A stretch of DNA of 64,000 nt. Origin: Austropuccinia psidii. Lineage: Eukaryota > Basidiomycota > Pucciniomycetes > Pucciniales > Sphaerophragmiaceae. Positions 43,071 through 55,167 of this stretch are shown here, piece by piece. The stretch lies in contig JALGQZ010000001.1 of the NCBI GenBank assembly GCA_023105745.1, positions 61,233,937 through 61,297,936 on the forward strand, read 5' to 3'. Numbering within the stretch: the first letter of the stretch is position 1; the number at the start of each line of letters is the position of its first letter. The position numbers and the translations under genes are program-made. The notes beneath the pieces are model-generated. The model did not search any database. It was given only the letters and a program-made list of their open reading frames with translations, and was not told the DNA's origin.

Positions 43071-44785
43071 TGTCACAACCACGTATTTTGACCCTCCTCC
43101 TTGATGGCGGCGGCAATCCAACCTGGAGCCAAGTTGGGGCCAATTGGCCATGTCATATCATTTATGGCCAATTGACCCCTTTTGGGTGTTCCATGGCTCT
43201 TACGCCATAACCCATTCCATTGGCCACGTATGGCCACCATCATCTTTTATGGCCTCAGGCCATATCCTGCGTCATTGGCCCTCTTGGCCAATTCCCATCT
43301 CACCAACCCCCAGGCCTCCATCACTGTTTTTGGGCCTGGGGGTCCTTTTGTCTTCTAGGGGCTTCCAGGCCCCATGGCCACCTTCATTGGTTTCCTGGCC
43401 ACCCCTTTCATTATGGGGGTTTTGGCCTAAATGGCCTTTTTGGGCCATTTAGGCCCCCCACGGCTTCTACGGTCCGTACGCCGTGGTCCGCGGTCCATAG
43501 GCGGATTAGGCCCCTTTTGGCCGAATCCAATGAGGCCAAAGGGGGCAGCCACCTAGCCCCCAAGGCCAGGTGGGTCCCAAACCACAATTGGGCCCACCTG
43601 AGCCATGTTTTGGCCACCAATCCCTTGGACCCAAATTGGACCAAAAACACCTTGGATCCATTTTTGGCCATAAATCCCATAGGACCCATTTTTGGCCCTG
43701 GACCACCATGGACCAACTTCACCGTCATGGCCTCTGGCAACCACCAGAGGCCACCAAATCATCTCAACAAGCATTTCCCTCAACTTAAGGGAAGATTCCT
43801 TCATTCCTCCATGAGCCTCGTACTCAAGGTTGCAGGAGTGGTGCATATATGGTGTTATATACCATTATGCACCATTTTTGCTCAGAAATTCAATGGTGAC
43901 GTTTTCAGGACCCAAATCAACCTTCTTAACTCAAGGTACCAAGATCCAACGCCCATTCCAAAGGAGGACCTTTGGACTCATCAGTTTAGTAATCCATGGC
44001 GGCAATCAGAAGACCATTCAAGGACTCCAACCACCTGGCTCAGCAGGAGTTGGGTTGGCAATGTCATTCAGGGTTATTCTAAGGGAAATTTTCAAAGGTA
44101 TTACATCTTTTCAATCAGTTGTCAAGGTATCAAGTATTTCAATACTCCTTGGACAACCCAATTCATCCGTACAGGCCTTGTTCAATCAATCTGTATGGCC
44201 TTGGCCCAATTGGGCCATTTCTTATTCCACTGTGGGAATTCCATCACACAGTTCAAATTTCAACATGGCCAGAACTGTATTTCCCGATTCGGACAATACA
44301 GTCATTGATCCACCTTCCAGGATCAATCTTTCAGTTTTTCACATATACCGGCCACCTTTCATCACCTGGGGATCTTTTCCCCAGTTAATTAATATACTGG
44401 ATTTATTTTTATCCTTATTTTCTTTTACCTTATTAAAGTTAATACTGATAATCTTAAGTCAGTCATTCAGCACCCTTTTCCTTTATCTCCTCGCCTGTCC
44501 AGTGGATATTGGTGGTCATATCCTTATACTAATTCCATTTCCTTTTCTGGCAGGTTGAAACAGTGAATTGAGGATTCACTTGGTTGGCTTCTTGGCTTTT
44601 GGCTTCTTTATTATCTTTGGCCATTGGCTTCATCTTCTTCTTATCTCATCTTTTGGCATACTTGTTTTCTCCCATATTCTTTCTTAAAGAAATTCATTCT
44701 TATTATTCTTTTATCTTTGGAGCCCTCCAAGTGAGTTCTTGATTCCTGAGTGCCAGGCCCTCTTCTTCCAAGAGCCCCTGTGACA
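43071..44785 (+). repeat. G3 3' LTR (1715 bp)
   Basis: Starts TGTCACAACCACG and ends CCCCTGTGACA. The first 505 bp are GGCC-rich (many TTGGCC and GGCCAT motifs). It retains at 44491-44510 the site that GT copy 2 entered in the other LTR. Right flank CCAAC belongs to GT copy 3. Confidence 0.9.
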
Positions 44786-44855
44786 CCAACCCCCCTTATG
44801 CCTAATCCTCTCTGCGCCGCTTACCATCCTTATGCTCAGGTACTAGATCCATAGG

Positions 44856-44877
44856 GTACGGTGGCTTGTTGGCAGAC
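44856..44877. promoter_or_regulatory. Intergenic palindrome P1 (copy 3)
   Basis: GTACGGTGG-CTTG-TTGGCAGAC, degenerate on its right side; same relative place as in copies 1 and 2. Confidence 0.5.
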
Positions 44878-45598
44878 ATGTTGAATGCAATCAGGGAGAT
44901 ATGCTGAGTGGCCATCTCTGCCAACAGGTTCTGGGGGAAAATTGGTAGGTATATTCACAATGTTGTGGTTAGGGTTTAAATCATGAGGCTCACAAATTTA
45001 AACCTAATAAGTGGACTTTTTAATACCCAAATTGTATCTTCTGTTTCCCCGACAAAACCATTTTATTTGATATCATTCAAATGGAACACTTTGCTTATTC
45101 CTTACCTCATGAGCATTTAATAGTTCAAAAGTTGACTTTGGTAGGTTTCTCACTAGTCAAATTTATTCAATTTCTCACAGGGAAGTGATTTCATTTGAAT
45201 GAGATGAAATAATTTGCAATACATCACCTGCTTGAATTTCCTGACAAATCATCTTTTGCAAATCCATGACAAGTTCAATAGATCTGGATGGAAGCTTCCA
45301 AGGCTGTTGATTGGAAGGTTTCTTTTGGTCACCTTGTGGTTCTGAAATGTCTTTTTTCTAGAAAATTCACTAACTCTTGAGCTGATTTAAATTGATATTT
45401 AACTTCTTTCAAACTATCCAAAACTCTCCAATATTGATATTACCTAACAAAGAGTCAGTGATCTTGAACTTATTTTACTTCCACCACTTTCAGACCTCAT
45501 CCCTTTTTACTTCAATTCTGATCCTTTTATTCTACAATTGTCAATCAGGTTATCAATCAACTCATCACCATCTATTTACTTGATAAACAACCCCTGCT
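44878..45598. other. Upstream region of gene A (copy 3)
   Basis: Conserved with 16245-16743 but about 220 bp longer. The extra DNA (roughly 45260-45470) has no match in the other copies and no gene. Confidence 0.45.
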
Positions 45599-48500
45599 AT
45601 GCCCCAAAGCCTGGGAAATTCAACTGAATTTCATGAACAAACAACTTCAGCCCCAGAGAGTGGAAGGAAATCTCTGATATGGTCAGTAGTCATGAATTAG
45701 ACATCAAAGTAGAGAGCCTGGCACATGAAAGTAATCCAGATCCACCAGTTCTTCCGGAATGTGAGCATAGATTTATGTTGAATATTTGTAGTGTCTCCAA
45801 ACCTGATACTTCTGTCATACCCTTTATTTCAGCTAAGCCCCCAAGCTCTCAGAAACCAAATTTTAAGAGCTATGAGAAGGAAAAGGCTGTTGAACCTTGT
45901 ACACCAATAGAAGATTCTGGGCAAGATAATGAATTTTCAGTGGGGAGGTTAAAAGTATATGCAAGGAACAATTTGTCTGAAACATTGCTCAAAAAATCCC
46001 AAGGCTCAAAAAAATTCAAAATGACAGTAAAATTCCTGATTATGTGCGTCGAAAAGTTGGCTGTAGCAATGAGCCTCCTTAAAATGGATTTGAACCGTAA
46101 GTCCATTACGAATTCAATACAAAAATGTTAAAATGGCTGCTTACAATATATGGGCAGGTGTGGAGGTGATATAATTGCAAAAGATGCTTGGGATCAAGGT
46201 GATGACAGCATCAATGTTGAAGTGGACCATATTGATAAAGAACCTCTGCATACTGAAAGCCTCCAATACTCACTGAAACAATCCATGATGAAGCCCCTCC
46301 TGCCTCTCCTCAAAATATTCAAGCTTTTCAAGAAAGGGAGACAATTAAACATGATACAATGGGATAAGATATGACTGATATAATGCCTGATCCTGAGCTT
46401 GAAGTCTTGTCCTATGCTAATTTTTAAGGAACATTTTTATCCTGAATTGAAGAATTTGGATGCATTTTGAATTATCATTCCAAAATTACTGCCAAATCAT
46501 GGAAAAGGGGCTTGATAATATCAATAGTATTTACAGAAATTGATGCAACAATTTACCAACAAATTATTCTGATACATTCCTTCCTTCTGTATTAAGTTGA
46601 TCAATAACCAAGAGCTTAAAATGTTGGCCTGGCTTGAGGAGCTTGAGATTTCATGTGAGTTTTATCTTTGTGCATGATGCATGATTATTTCCTATTGACT
46701 CGTGATATAAATTCCAATATACAGTGATAGGTTTTTTTTGAAGCAAACAGAAACAGAAGCATTTTTTAATAACAACATTTGAAATCTCAAATTGATGAAG
46801 GAATCAGCTAAACCTGCAGATAATCTCCCAAAATATGAATACTCCTTCTTCAAAATGGTTCAGAGCCTACTTTACCCCTCCAATCCAATTAAACATTTTT
46901 GGGCAAATGTTATGTTTGAATCCATTAGTTTAGTCTCATACAATGTGATTGCACCAATATCAAATTCAACCGATTGTGAGCCTTGAGGTATATTTTACAT
47001 ACCCAAATAGGCCCCAATTATCTTAAAAAATAAATTTTGAATTATGCATAACTCATAAGTCATGCATATATCCAAAATTCATCATTTTCAATTTCAGAAA
47101 AGATGAATAACTTTTTATACGATTGATGCAAGATTCGCCCTGGTGAATGCCCACCCAACATGCCTCCAATGCTGCTTGCCATCCTTATGCTTGCAGTACC
47201 CTCCTGACATGCCTCTGACACTGCTTACCATCCTTAAGCTTGCAGTTCCCTCCCAACATGCCTCTGATGCCCCCCTCAAACCTGCTTGTGAGCCTTGAGG
47301 TATATTTGACATACCCAAATAGGCCACAATTATCATAAAAAGAAATCTTGAATTATAAATAACTCATAAATCATGCATATATTCAAAATTCATCTTTTTT
47401 GATTTCAGAAAAGATGAATAACTTTTTATTGAGTAAGTAAATCCATGGATTTAAGACCAGATTTGGATTCTACACAAAAATTCACCTAGGGTAACTCCAT
47501 AGATTGAATAAGCGCAAATTAACTCTTTGAGGTGGTAAAATGGAAAATACTTCAATACCACATCATCAATACCACATAAAAGATCCATGAAAAATTTTGT
47601 TTTTCTTAATTTCACGCCAACATAATGGGAATGTGAGAAATACCATGTTACATATACACTAAGAATAGTGTTATGCATGTTTTGAGCACTTAATATCATG
47701 GTATTCTTACATGGACCTTTGGTACACCCATAGTGGATATCTCACTTTAAGCTTAAATTTCTATTTTGACGTGAAAAATAAGCAAGGGGGACAAAAGACA
47801 TCAAAGAGAGCCAGGGTACCCAATTTCTGAGGCCTCAGAGGCGTGGACAGCTCCAAAACTTGGATCCATGGCTGAGTTTGGCCTAATTGGTAAACTAAAA
47901 CCTTTTGGGAACTTGGTTACCATGTTACAACTACAGTAAAACTTAAGAAAATAGCAAATAACCTGCTATTTTGACGTGCCAAGGAGGTAAAGAGCTACTT
48001 AGACTCCTGTAACTATGCCAATTCTTAATGAATTTCCATGGATAAACCCCAAAATAGTAAATAAAACCCTTTTGGGACTTGTATCCATTGATTTACCTCA
48101 TAGTAACCAGTGAAACACTGATATTTGCAATTCTACATAGAAATGAGGTAAAAACTTCAAAAATTCATTAAAAATACAATTCTTAATTAATCTTTCTGCA
48201 ACTTGCAGGACTAATGGAGAACTGTATTATCTATGGTACAACCAAAAATAATTATGGTTTTACTAGTAAAATTAAAGGTTTTCCTTACAGTCCATTTTTG
48301 GCTATTCTACGTGAAACACTGAATCTTCAAAAATTCACAGTAATTACAACCTGTGATGGAATTGGCAATATCATTGATAACTTTGAGAAATCAATGATTT
48401 TTTTGGAATAAAAGAATATTTACAGATGTTACTCCTTTTATTCTTAACCATATTGGGGTTTGTAATCACGTAAAAACATTAATTAAGTAATTATGATAAT

Positions 48501-49890
48501 CTTACGTGACAACTGATGATGCAATCAATAATCCAAAAGGGTTTATTGTTTTCTCACTCACTGGTGTTTCGGTTTGCTCCATGGCACACCTCTGTGAGCT
48601 GTTGTTGACTTAAAAGAGGCCCCCTTTTGCTGTTTTTCCAAAAGAATCATCTTATTATCATTTTATATCATTGTTACCAACACGTAAGTATTAGTTAAAC
48701 TATTCTGAAGTGTTTTAAATCTTTCAGAATCAGTCAGAAAGACGTGAAATCATAGAATCCAACTATATATTGTTGTAATCCTGCTATAAATCATTTTTAT
48801 CTCTCAAATCCACAATTCTACGTCAAATTTCTCTACTTTTATCTATCAATAAGATCTTTGGAGTATTAGTGAGTCATTAATCTTTAATTCTTAAAGTTTT
48901 TCTCTAGTAATAGTTTTCTTCAAGAATTATCTTTATAATTATTCTTGCAAAAGATAATTATATATTAACATAATTTTATTATTTTAATAAAAGAAGTTTT
49001 TATTATTAAATTCTTCTTGTAATTGATTCTTGTAGACAATTACTGCTCACTGTTATGATCACTAGTAGTGTATAACACGTGAAAGAAATTAATTTTATGA
49101 TTATTTAATTGTGGTTATAATAATATTTATTATTTTATTTCATAAGAACAGAAATAGTACTGTTGATATATAGTAATATTATCATCAATTTCATAGTCAC
49201 ATCTTACACCAATCCTCTTGGACACAAACAAGGAGCAGTTGAATACCTTTCCTCCTGCTTGAGTAAATAAAACCAACATGCAACACAACTTATCATTGAA
49301 GGTGGTGGGGCTGACAATGAGATATTGACAAAGCCATACAAGAACCTGGAGGATCTAATGGATACAGCTATCCATTTGATGATTGCGTACAACATGGTAT
49401 GTGCACATAAAAAGGTTGAAGTGTATGGCAGGAAAGGCAAACTCACAAGCTCGAAAAAAATGAGGCCATAAAAGATCTATTGAGGTGTCACAAGAATCTC
49501 CAAATAAATCAAATTCGCTATGGTATATTAGCGGCATTCTGTGAGGCGGGGTTTATGGTTTGATGGTATGCTCAGATGACTGTAGCACAAGGTTGGTTAA
49601 AGGGGCTTTATCACTCATTGAAATTTCCAAAATACTTTCAGAGGGTAAAAGTCTAGTAGAGCCGGTGTGGCTACGTACTAATAAGTATATATGTAATTTA
49701 CTGAATAAGAGTTTTTTCTCATCAGAGCCTTTTAACCCCACTGTACCTCTTAGATTTGAATTTGCACAATGCTTGGTATTAGACTTTGGTAATGCCTGGG
49801 TGGAGAAGCAGGGTCTTGGTTCAAGTGATGAGGTCACATTGACTGTACCCAGGTCAGCTAAGCTTACAGCCAGGATTGACCTGTTTTAGA
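45599..49890 (+). pseudogene. Gene A, broken copy 3
   Basis: The exons of the gene at 16744-18985 are recognisable from the ATG at 45599 to the stop at 49887-49889. Small indels near 45670 and later shift the frame, several codons became stops in 46390-46560, and a 2.2-kb solo LTR splits the last exon at 46974. The final 100 codons (49560-49889) are still well conserved. Confidence 0.8.
46970..49213 (+). mobile_element. Solo LTR of G1 family with captured GT terminus
   Basis: Insert 46975-49208 (TGTGAG...CTTACA), flanked by CCGAT (46970-46974) and CCAAT (49209-49213), a 5-bp duplication with one mismatch. Compared with the 1923-bp LTR it has 312 bp more: the first 145 bp of the LTR are followed by the last 27 bp of a GT terminal repeat plus 51-bp-type repeats (47120-47286), and then a whole LTR begins at 47287. 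No internal retroelement region remains. Confidence 0.8.
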
Positions 49891-50485
49891 TTAGCTTTGT
49901 ACCAGATAGATTGTAATTGAATTTTGCCAAGTCATTTATGAATTTATTAATTGTTAATATCTCTCCTACTACTGTCTGGATGCCACAATATGAATACCAA
50001 TAATAGCTGCCTTGTACAGAGGCATGCCTCCGTATACCATTGAAAATACTCCAACAAGACACAAACTGAGTCAGGCTGTTGTTCCCGCAATTAGCACCCG
50101 CAGGGGCATCATAGGAATTGGGTTTTATCACTTCCCGCCAGCTCATAATAGGCCTAAAGGCACTGGTTCTTTCATAAAGGACTAGGATGATGAGGGATCC
50201 ACAGCGGAGTGCATATTGCAGTCGCGTGTGCTTGCAATATTCCACACGGTTGGATTTGAACCTCATTGAATGGGAATATGAATATATCAAATTTCATAAT
50301 TCAGTATTGGCTGCATTTCTCAGGTTCAGGTAATTGAGATTGCCAATTTGCGCAAGTCAGATTTAATCTTGCATTTTTAGCCGCAATGAAAAAAGAATCA
50401 TTGACTGAAATCAACTCAAGTGAAAATTAATATTTCACACAACAGTCAGTAATTATTTGGTTTCATTTCATTTTCCACTGCAAGC
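49890..50485. other. Gap between gene A and dioxygenase (copy 3)
   Basis: Aligns with 18986-19562; no gene. Contains palindrome P2. Confidence 0.45.
50014..50035. promoter_or_regulatory. Intergenic palindrome P2 (copy 3)
   Basis: GTACAGAGG-CATG-CCTCCGTAT, a decayed form with the left CGG changed to CAG. Confidence 0.5.
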
Positions 50486-51868
50486 ATGCCATTCACAAAA
50501 AAAGGAAAGGGGCACAAAAGGGAACTCGTGGGAAAGCATTGGGGTGGGCAAGTAAAGTGTGAGTGGCTCACTTAATCTCAGCATATATATATAGATATAT
50601 ATATATGGGTTGGCATTCATGTAAGACCCTCATTGGGCCCCATCTTTAGTCGGTTTAGATCGAGCCAATGCCATGTGGGCTCCAGCAGGGAAGTCAAAGA
50701 TGTTTGCCAAATAAAGCTCATTGCCCTTTGTGCACCATTCTGGACTCAAAAGGCCTTAGGTTCAAATGGTAGGAAGCAGTATCTGATATCTTGACTGCTT
50801 CAAGACAAAGGGATACCTCACCCACTCTGGAATAGTGCGGGATCCCAATAGGCAAATGCGGCCAAAACCACCCAAAAGAATATATTTTTTTCCTCCACTC
50901 AACCAACAGCACAAATATCAATGCCAGTATCAGAAAATAAGACCCCAAGTGAAATTCAAAGTGTTGTGGATGTCAATCAGATCAAAAGCATTCACTTTGG
51001 CCGCATGGCAATTTTCTCTTCAACTGGATTAATAATTGCCCTTGTCAAATTCAGACCATTTACAAGGATGGGTGAAGTAGAGGTCAATCAATGGGATAAA
51101 TTATTGCAATTCTTATTACATGAAAGAAAATTCACCGACCTGATTGCAACAAATGGGGCATTACTGGAGGGATTTATCTTTCCAATTGGGTTGCGCAAAT
51201 GCAGCACAAAGAATGACCAACTTGGTCTTCATGGAAGTCTTGGGAAAATTGAAAACCCAAAGGATGAATGGCGGAACTGAGGGGCAAATCTTAGCTTGGT
51301 TGGCTGCATTCTAGGTCAATCCTTACAATATGTTGGGGATAAATTATTTCGAAAGATTAGAACTTGCTACAAGTAATTGGGGGTTTTGTCCTTTGATCAA
51401 GCTAACTATGAAGCCAATATCTCCAAAAATCAGGGTGCATTTGAGTTTACTTCTGCACTCACTTTCACCATGAACAGATTCAAAAACTCACCTCATCTTG
51501 ATAATTATGCATCATTGTATGCTTTGGGATGGTGGTTTCAAGCTGATAAGCAGACAGGCTTAATTTGAAGAGATGCATCAAAGCGGTGTACAGGGTGAAA
51601 ATTGATTTTCTCAAATGATAATTTTTGGATTGATCTATATGAATGTCATGGGCTCATTCAGGTAGTGGGGGCCAGTAGTACATTTGTTCATTATACTGAT
51701 CCAGCACACAACAATGAAAGCACAACACTAGTGGGTAAGTCTGCACAATGCTCAAGGAGGTTGGCAAAAAGTATGTGGAGGAAAAGCCACCGCTATTATG
51801 AGATTGGTAAGGGAGCATGCTGTCACATCAGGGATGGTAATACAATCTCATCTCAAGGCAAAGAATGA
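50486..51868 (+). pseudogene. TET/JBP-like dioxygenase, broken copy 3
   Basis: Exon 1 from ATG 50486 (MPFTKKGKGHKRELV) and an exon 2 region from about 50910. In-frame stops occur at 51278-51280 (CGA to TGA), near 51376, 51566 and 51597. The HLD and VHYT motifs are still readable. Inactive. Confidence 0.85.
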
Positions 51869-52010
51869 GGGAGTTTGGATGAATCTTGGAGTTAGAGGGT
51901 CATTGGTGAATAAGGATGTAATAATGCATAGGACAGTCTACACCTGGTTTTGATGGGTTGGAATTTGGGTTATATGGTGGATCACATGAAAAAGAGCTGA
52001 AATGGCTCAT

Positions 52011-52032
52011 GTACAGTGGAATGCCACCGTAC
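52011..52032. promoter_or_regulatory. Intergenic palindrome P3 (copy 3)
   Basis: GTACAGTGG-AATG-CCACCGTAC, between the dioxygenase remnant and the 40-bp repeats. Confidence 0.55.
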
Positions 52033-52059
52033 TCTTGTCCTGGTTCCTTTGTCTTGTTC

Positions 52060-52421
52060 AGGATCCCAACACCTCACACACAAATCCTTATGCCAGTCCA
52101 GGATCCCAATGCTTCACATGCAAAACCTTGCACTGTAAATCCTTACACTGGGGCAGCCTTTGGAAAATTCCAACAATTCCTTACACCTGTCCAGGCCCCC
52201 AACACTTCACATGCAAAATCCTTACACCTGTACAGGTTCCCAACAATTCAAATAATTTCCTACGCTGGGGCAGCCTCGTGACAGCTCCAACACTTCCTTC
52301 TGCAGGTGCAGGTTCCCAGCGCTTCACATGCAAATCCTTACACTTTTGCAGGTTCCCAAAAATTAAAACAATTACTTAGGCCATGGCAGGCCTCCAAAAA
52401 TTCACACACAAATCCTTATGC
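52060..52421 (+). repeat. 40-bp tandem repeats (copy 3), left of G4
   Basis: Degenerate units (AATCCTTACACCTGTACAGG). The array resumes at 61328 after the G4 insertion; ATGC borders both sides of G4. Confidence 0.75.
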
Positions 52422-54543
52422 TGTGGGAACTCCTTTTGGTGTGGGATGAAATAAGGCAGTACCTTGTGGGGGAAATTATTGGTAAGTCTGTTTTGAATTT
52501 CAGAATTGTCCAATAACCATGGGTGCTAAGGTGTATTAGCTGCCCCTCTAAATAATACTGAATAGTCGGCCTACAGAGAATCACAAAATAAAATAGGATT
52601 GGTGGATTTAACAGATAGAGAAGACTTATCAGCAGTCTCTAAATCAGACCTATCAATAACACTACATTGAAAACTCTGCTCTAAAATTTCTGATAAAATA
52701 AACACTAAGATTTTATTTTATTTTATTTTAATAAAAGTGATGAGAATATATATATATATATATATATGTTTTGGTTTTCTGTTATTTTAATAAAACTAAT
52801 AAGAATATTTTTTTCTTTTAATTAGAATTATAAGAATATATTTTTTTTATGGTTTTATGTTGATTATAATGTTTTTTTAGATATGAGTACTAATAATAAG
52901 ACTACTGGATTTGATTCTTTCAGAATTTTTAAAAATACTGAGTTTATATCACAACTAATTTTTTGTTAATAACACTAAGCTTTTTAGAAAGGCTACTAAG
53001 CTTTAACTATGGTTATACTACTATTTCTTTAACAATAATAAGCTACCGAGCTTTTTACTATGGTCATACTAGTATTATTCACTAATACTAAGCTACTGAG
53101 CAAGGCTACTGAGCTTTTTACTATGGTTATACTACCATTCTTCACTAATACTAAGCTACTGAGCAAGGCTACTGATTTTTTTTACTACTAAAACACTACT
53201 ACTACTCTAGATATCCTGCTAGTTCAGGGAATGGTGGTGATCCTGGATAGTGGGAACTTGTTCCATGATGGGGAAAATGAGGGAGAGAGGACCTCTATTT
53301 ATGGCTTTTGGGCCTCCATAGAGCTTCTCAAAACAGGGCACTTAGAATAAATTATAGTTGAGATGGTTTAGCTGGTGAGATGTGTAATTTTGATGTAGAA
53401 ATGTGTTTTCTGAGAGAATTATGCTAGTGGTGCTTTTTCTTGTCAAAATCATGTGATGTAATTGAGATAATGTGGCTGGTGAGATTTTTTTTTTCTTTTT
53501 TTTTCAAGTCATGTGAGGTCATTGAGCTAATATGGCTGGTGATGTTTTCTTGAAGGCGGGGAAAGTATTTTTTGTTTCTATTAGTTATATATGTAGTGAG
53601 AGAATTACACTGGTGGTACTTTTTCTTATCAAAATCATGTGATGTAATTGAGATAATTTGGCTGAAGAGATTTTCATTTTGCCAAGGAAGTGGAGAAAAT
53701 ACAGCTTCTGACAATTGAGCTTTCTTCTAGTCATATGATACATATGAGAAAATTATGCTGGTGTTTCTGTTTCTTATCAAAATCATGTGATGTCTTTGAA
53801 ATAATTTAGCTGGTGAGGTTTTTCTTGGAAGTGGGGAAAGTGGGGAAAGTAAAGGTTTTTCTATTGAGTGCACTTCCATTATATTTGAAAAAGGTGGGGA
53901 AATTGGTATTTTCAATTGTAATTGAATTCCTTCTGGTTGAAACTCTAATCTTCTTGATTATGCCCTAAGACTTCTTTACAGTTTGATTTACCTAGTTCTG
54001 AAATTTTATTTCTGCCTCTGGAGTTATTCCCTAATTCCTATTTCCATTTTTTGAGCCATTCCCTAATTGCTATTTCCATTTGGGGAGCCATTCCCACAAC
54101 TTTATTTTAATTTGTGGAGCCATTCCCGCAGTTTTATTTTCATTTGCAGAGCCATTCCCGCAATTTTATTTCTATTTGCAGAGCCATTCCAGAAATTTTA
54201 TTTCTATTTTCGGAGCCATTCCCGCAATTTTATTTCTATTTGCAGAGCCATTCCCGCAATTTTATTTCTATTTGCAGAGCCATTCCCGCAATTTCTATTT
54301 TCCATTTTCAGAGCCATTTTTGGAGCCATTCCTGCAATTTTATTTTCATTTGTGGAGCCATTCCCACAATATTATTTCTATTTGCAGAGCCATTCCTGCA
54401 ATTTTATTTCTATTTGCAGAGCCATTCCCACAATTTTATTTTCATTTGCGGAGCTATTCCGCAATTTCTATTTATTTATTTATTTATTTATTTTTAATTC
54501 TTTGGTAAGCTTTATACTGGTATAATTTGTATGGAATACCACA
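52422..54543 (-). repeat. G4 3' LTR (2122 bp)
   Basis: Contains tandem blocks of about 150-180 bp (53360-53900; each with ATCAAAATCATGTGATG and GCTGGTGAG) and a 32-bp array (54060-54475; AGCCATTCCCGCAATTTTAT). Also (TA)n at about 52747-52768. Confidence 0.7.
54060..54475 (+). repeat. 32-bp tandem repeats in G4 LTR
   Basis: About 13 units of GCAGAGCCATTCCCGCAATT, then TTATTTCTATTT. A matching array of about 10 units is at 60955-61290. Frames of Phe/Ser/His-rich protein over it are artefacts. Confidence 0.85.
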
Positions 54544-55167
54544 TCCCCCTCCATTTAATGCTTTCCCCAGCATTCCAGTTGAAAGCTTGCCAATGCTAAT
54601 CAGAGTATGTATAGTTTTCAATTTCTTCTTCTTCTAATATTGAATCTTCAACTTCACTTTCTTCACTGCTTTCATTTCCTGATGCTGAATCTAAGTGAAA
54701 TATCTTCCCCCTTGGGTAAAATCTCTTGATGTGACTTGCTGCAAATTTCCTTGTTAGCTTAGTACCATCCAATTCTTCAAGTTCATAAGGTCCCTTATTA
54801 ACTTGACTTATAACTCTAAATGGCCCATTACAACAGTTTTTGAAGAGTGCTCCCCACTGTTACTCAAGTGTTTTATTGTAAACTAATACTAAATCCCCAG
54901 GTGAAGTGGATTTCTCAGTTTGTGTGCCATCTTTTCGTCCAATTATTGAACTGATTTCTTTCTTGAATCTCTCAATTTATCTTCTGCTTTTAGTTTTGTT
55001 TCTTATTTTGCTGAAATCTGTCTTTCTCTTGCTTCCAATAGCTCTTCTGTTGTTGAGATTTTATCCCATTCTATGGCTAGGTATGTGTTTGTTTCTATGT
55101 CAATTGGTAAGACAGCCTGATGACCAAACTGAAGCTCAAATAGTGAGTATCCCATTGTTCTTTTTAC
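54544..55167 (-). pseudogene. G4 polypurine tract and pol C-terminal remnant
   Basis: 54544-54556 reads AAATGGAGGGGGA on the minus strand beside the 3' LTR. The rest reads as integrase C-terminal sequence with several stops. Confidence 0.6.

Noticed and set aside
43220..44558. Frames of 362 and 242 codons in the G3 LTR, also seen at 14320-15313
   Set aside because: The two LTRs are nearly identical, so repetition is no evidence of coding. Two overlapping frames lack domains and codon character, and the LTR is the promoter region.
54067..54525. Phe/Ile-rich frames resembling membrane proteins
   Set aside because: They translate the 32-bp LTR repeat in three frames.
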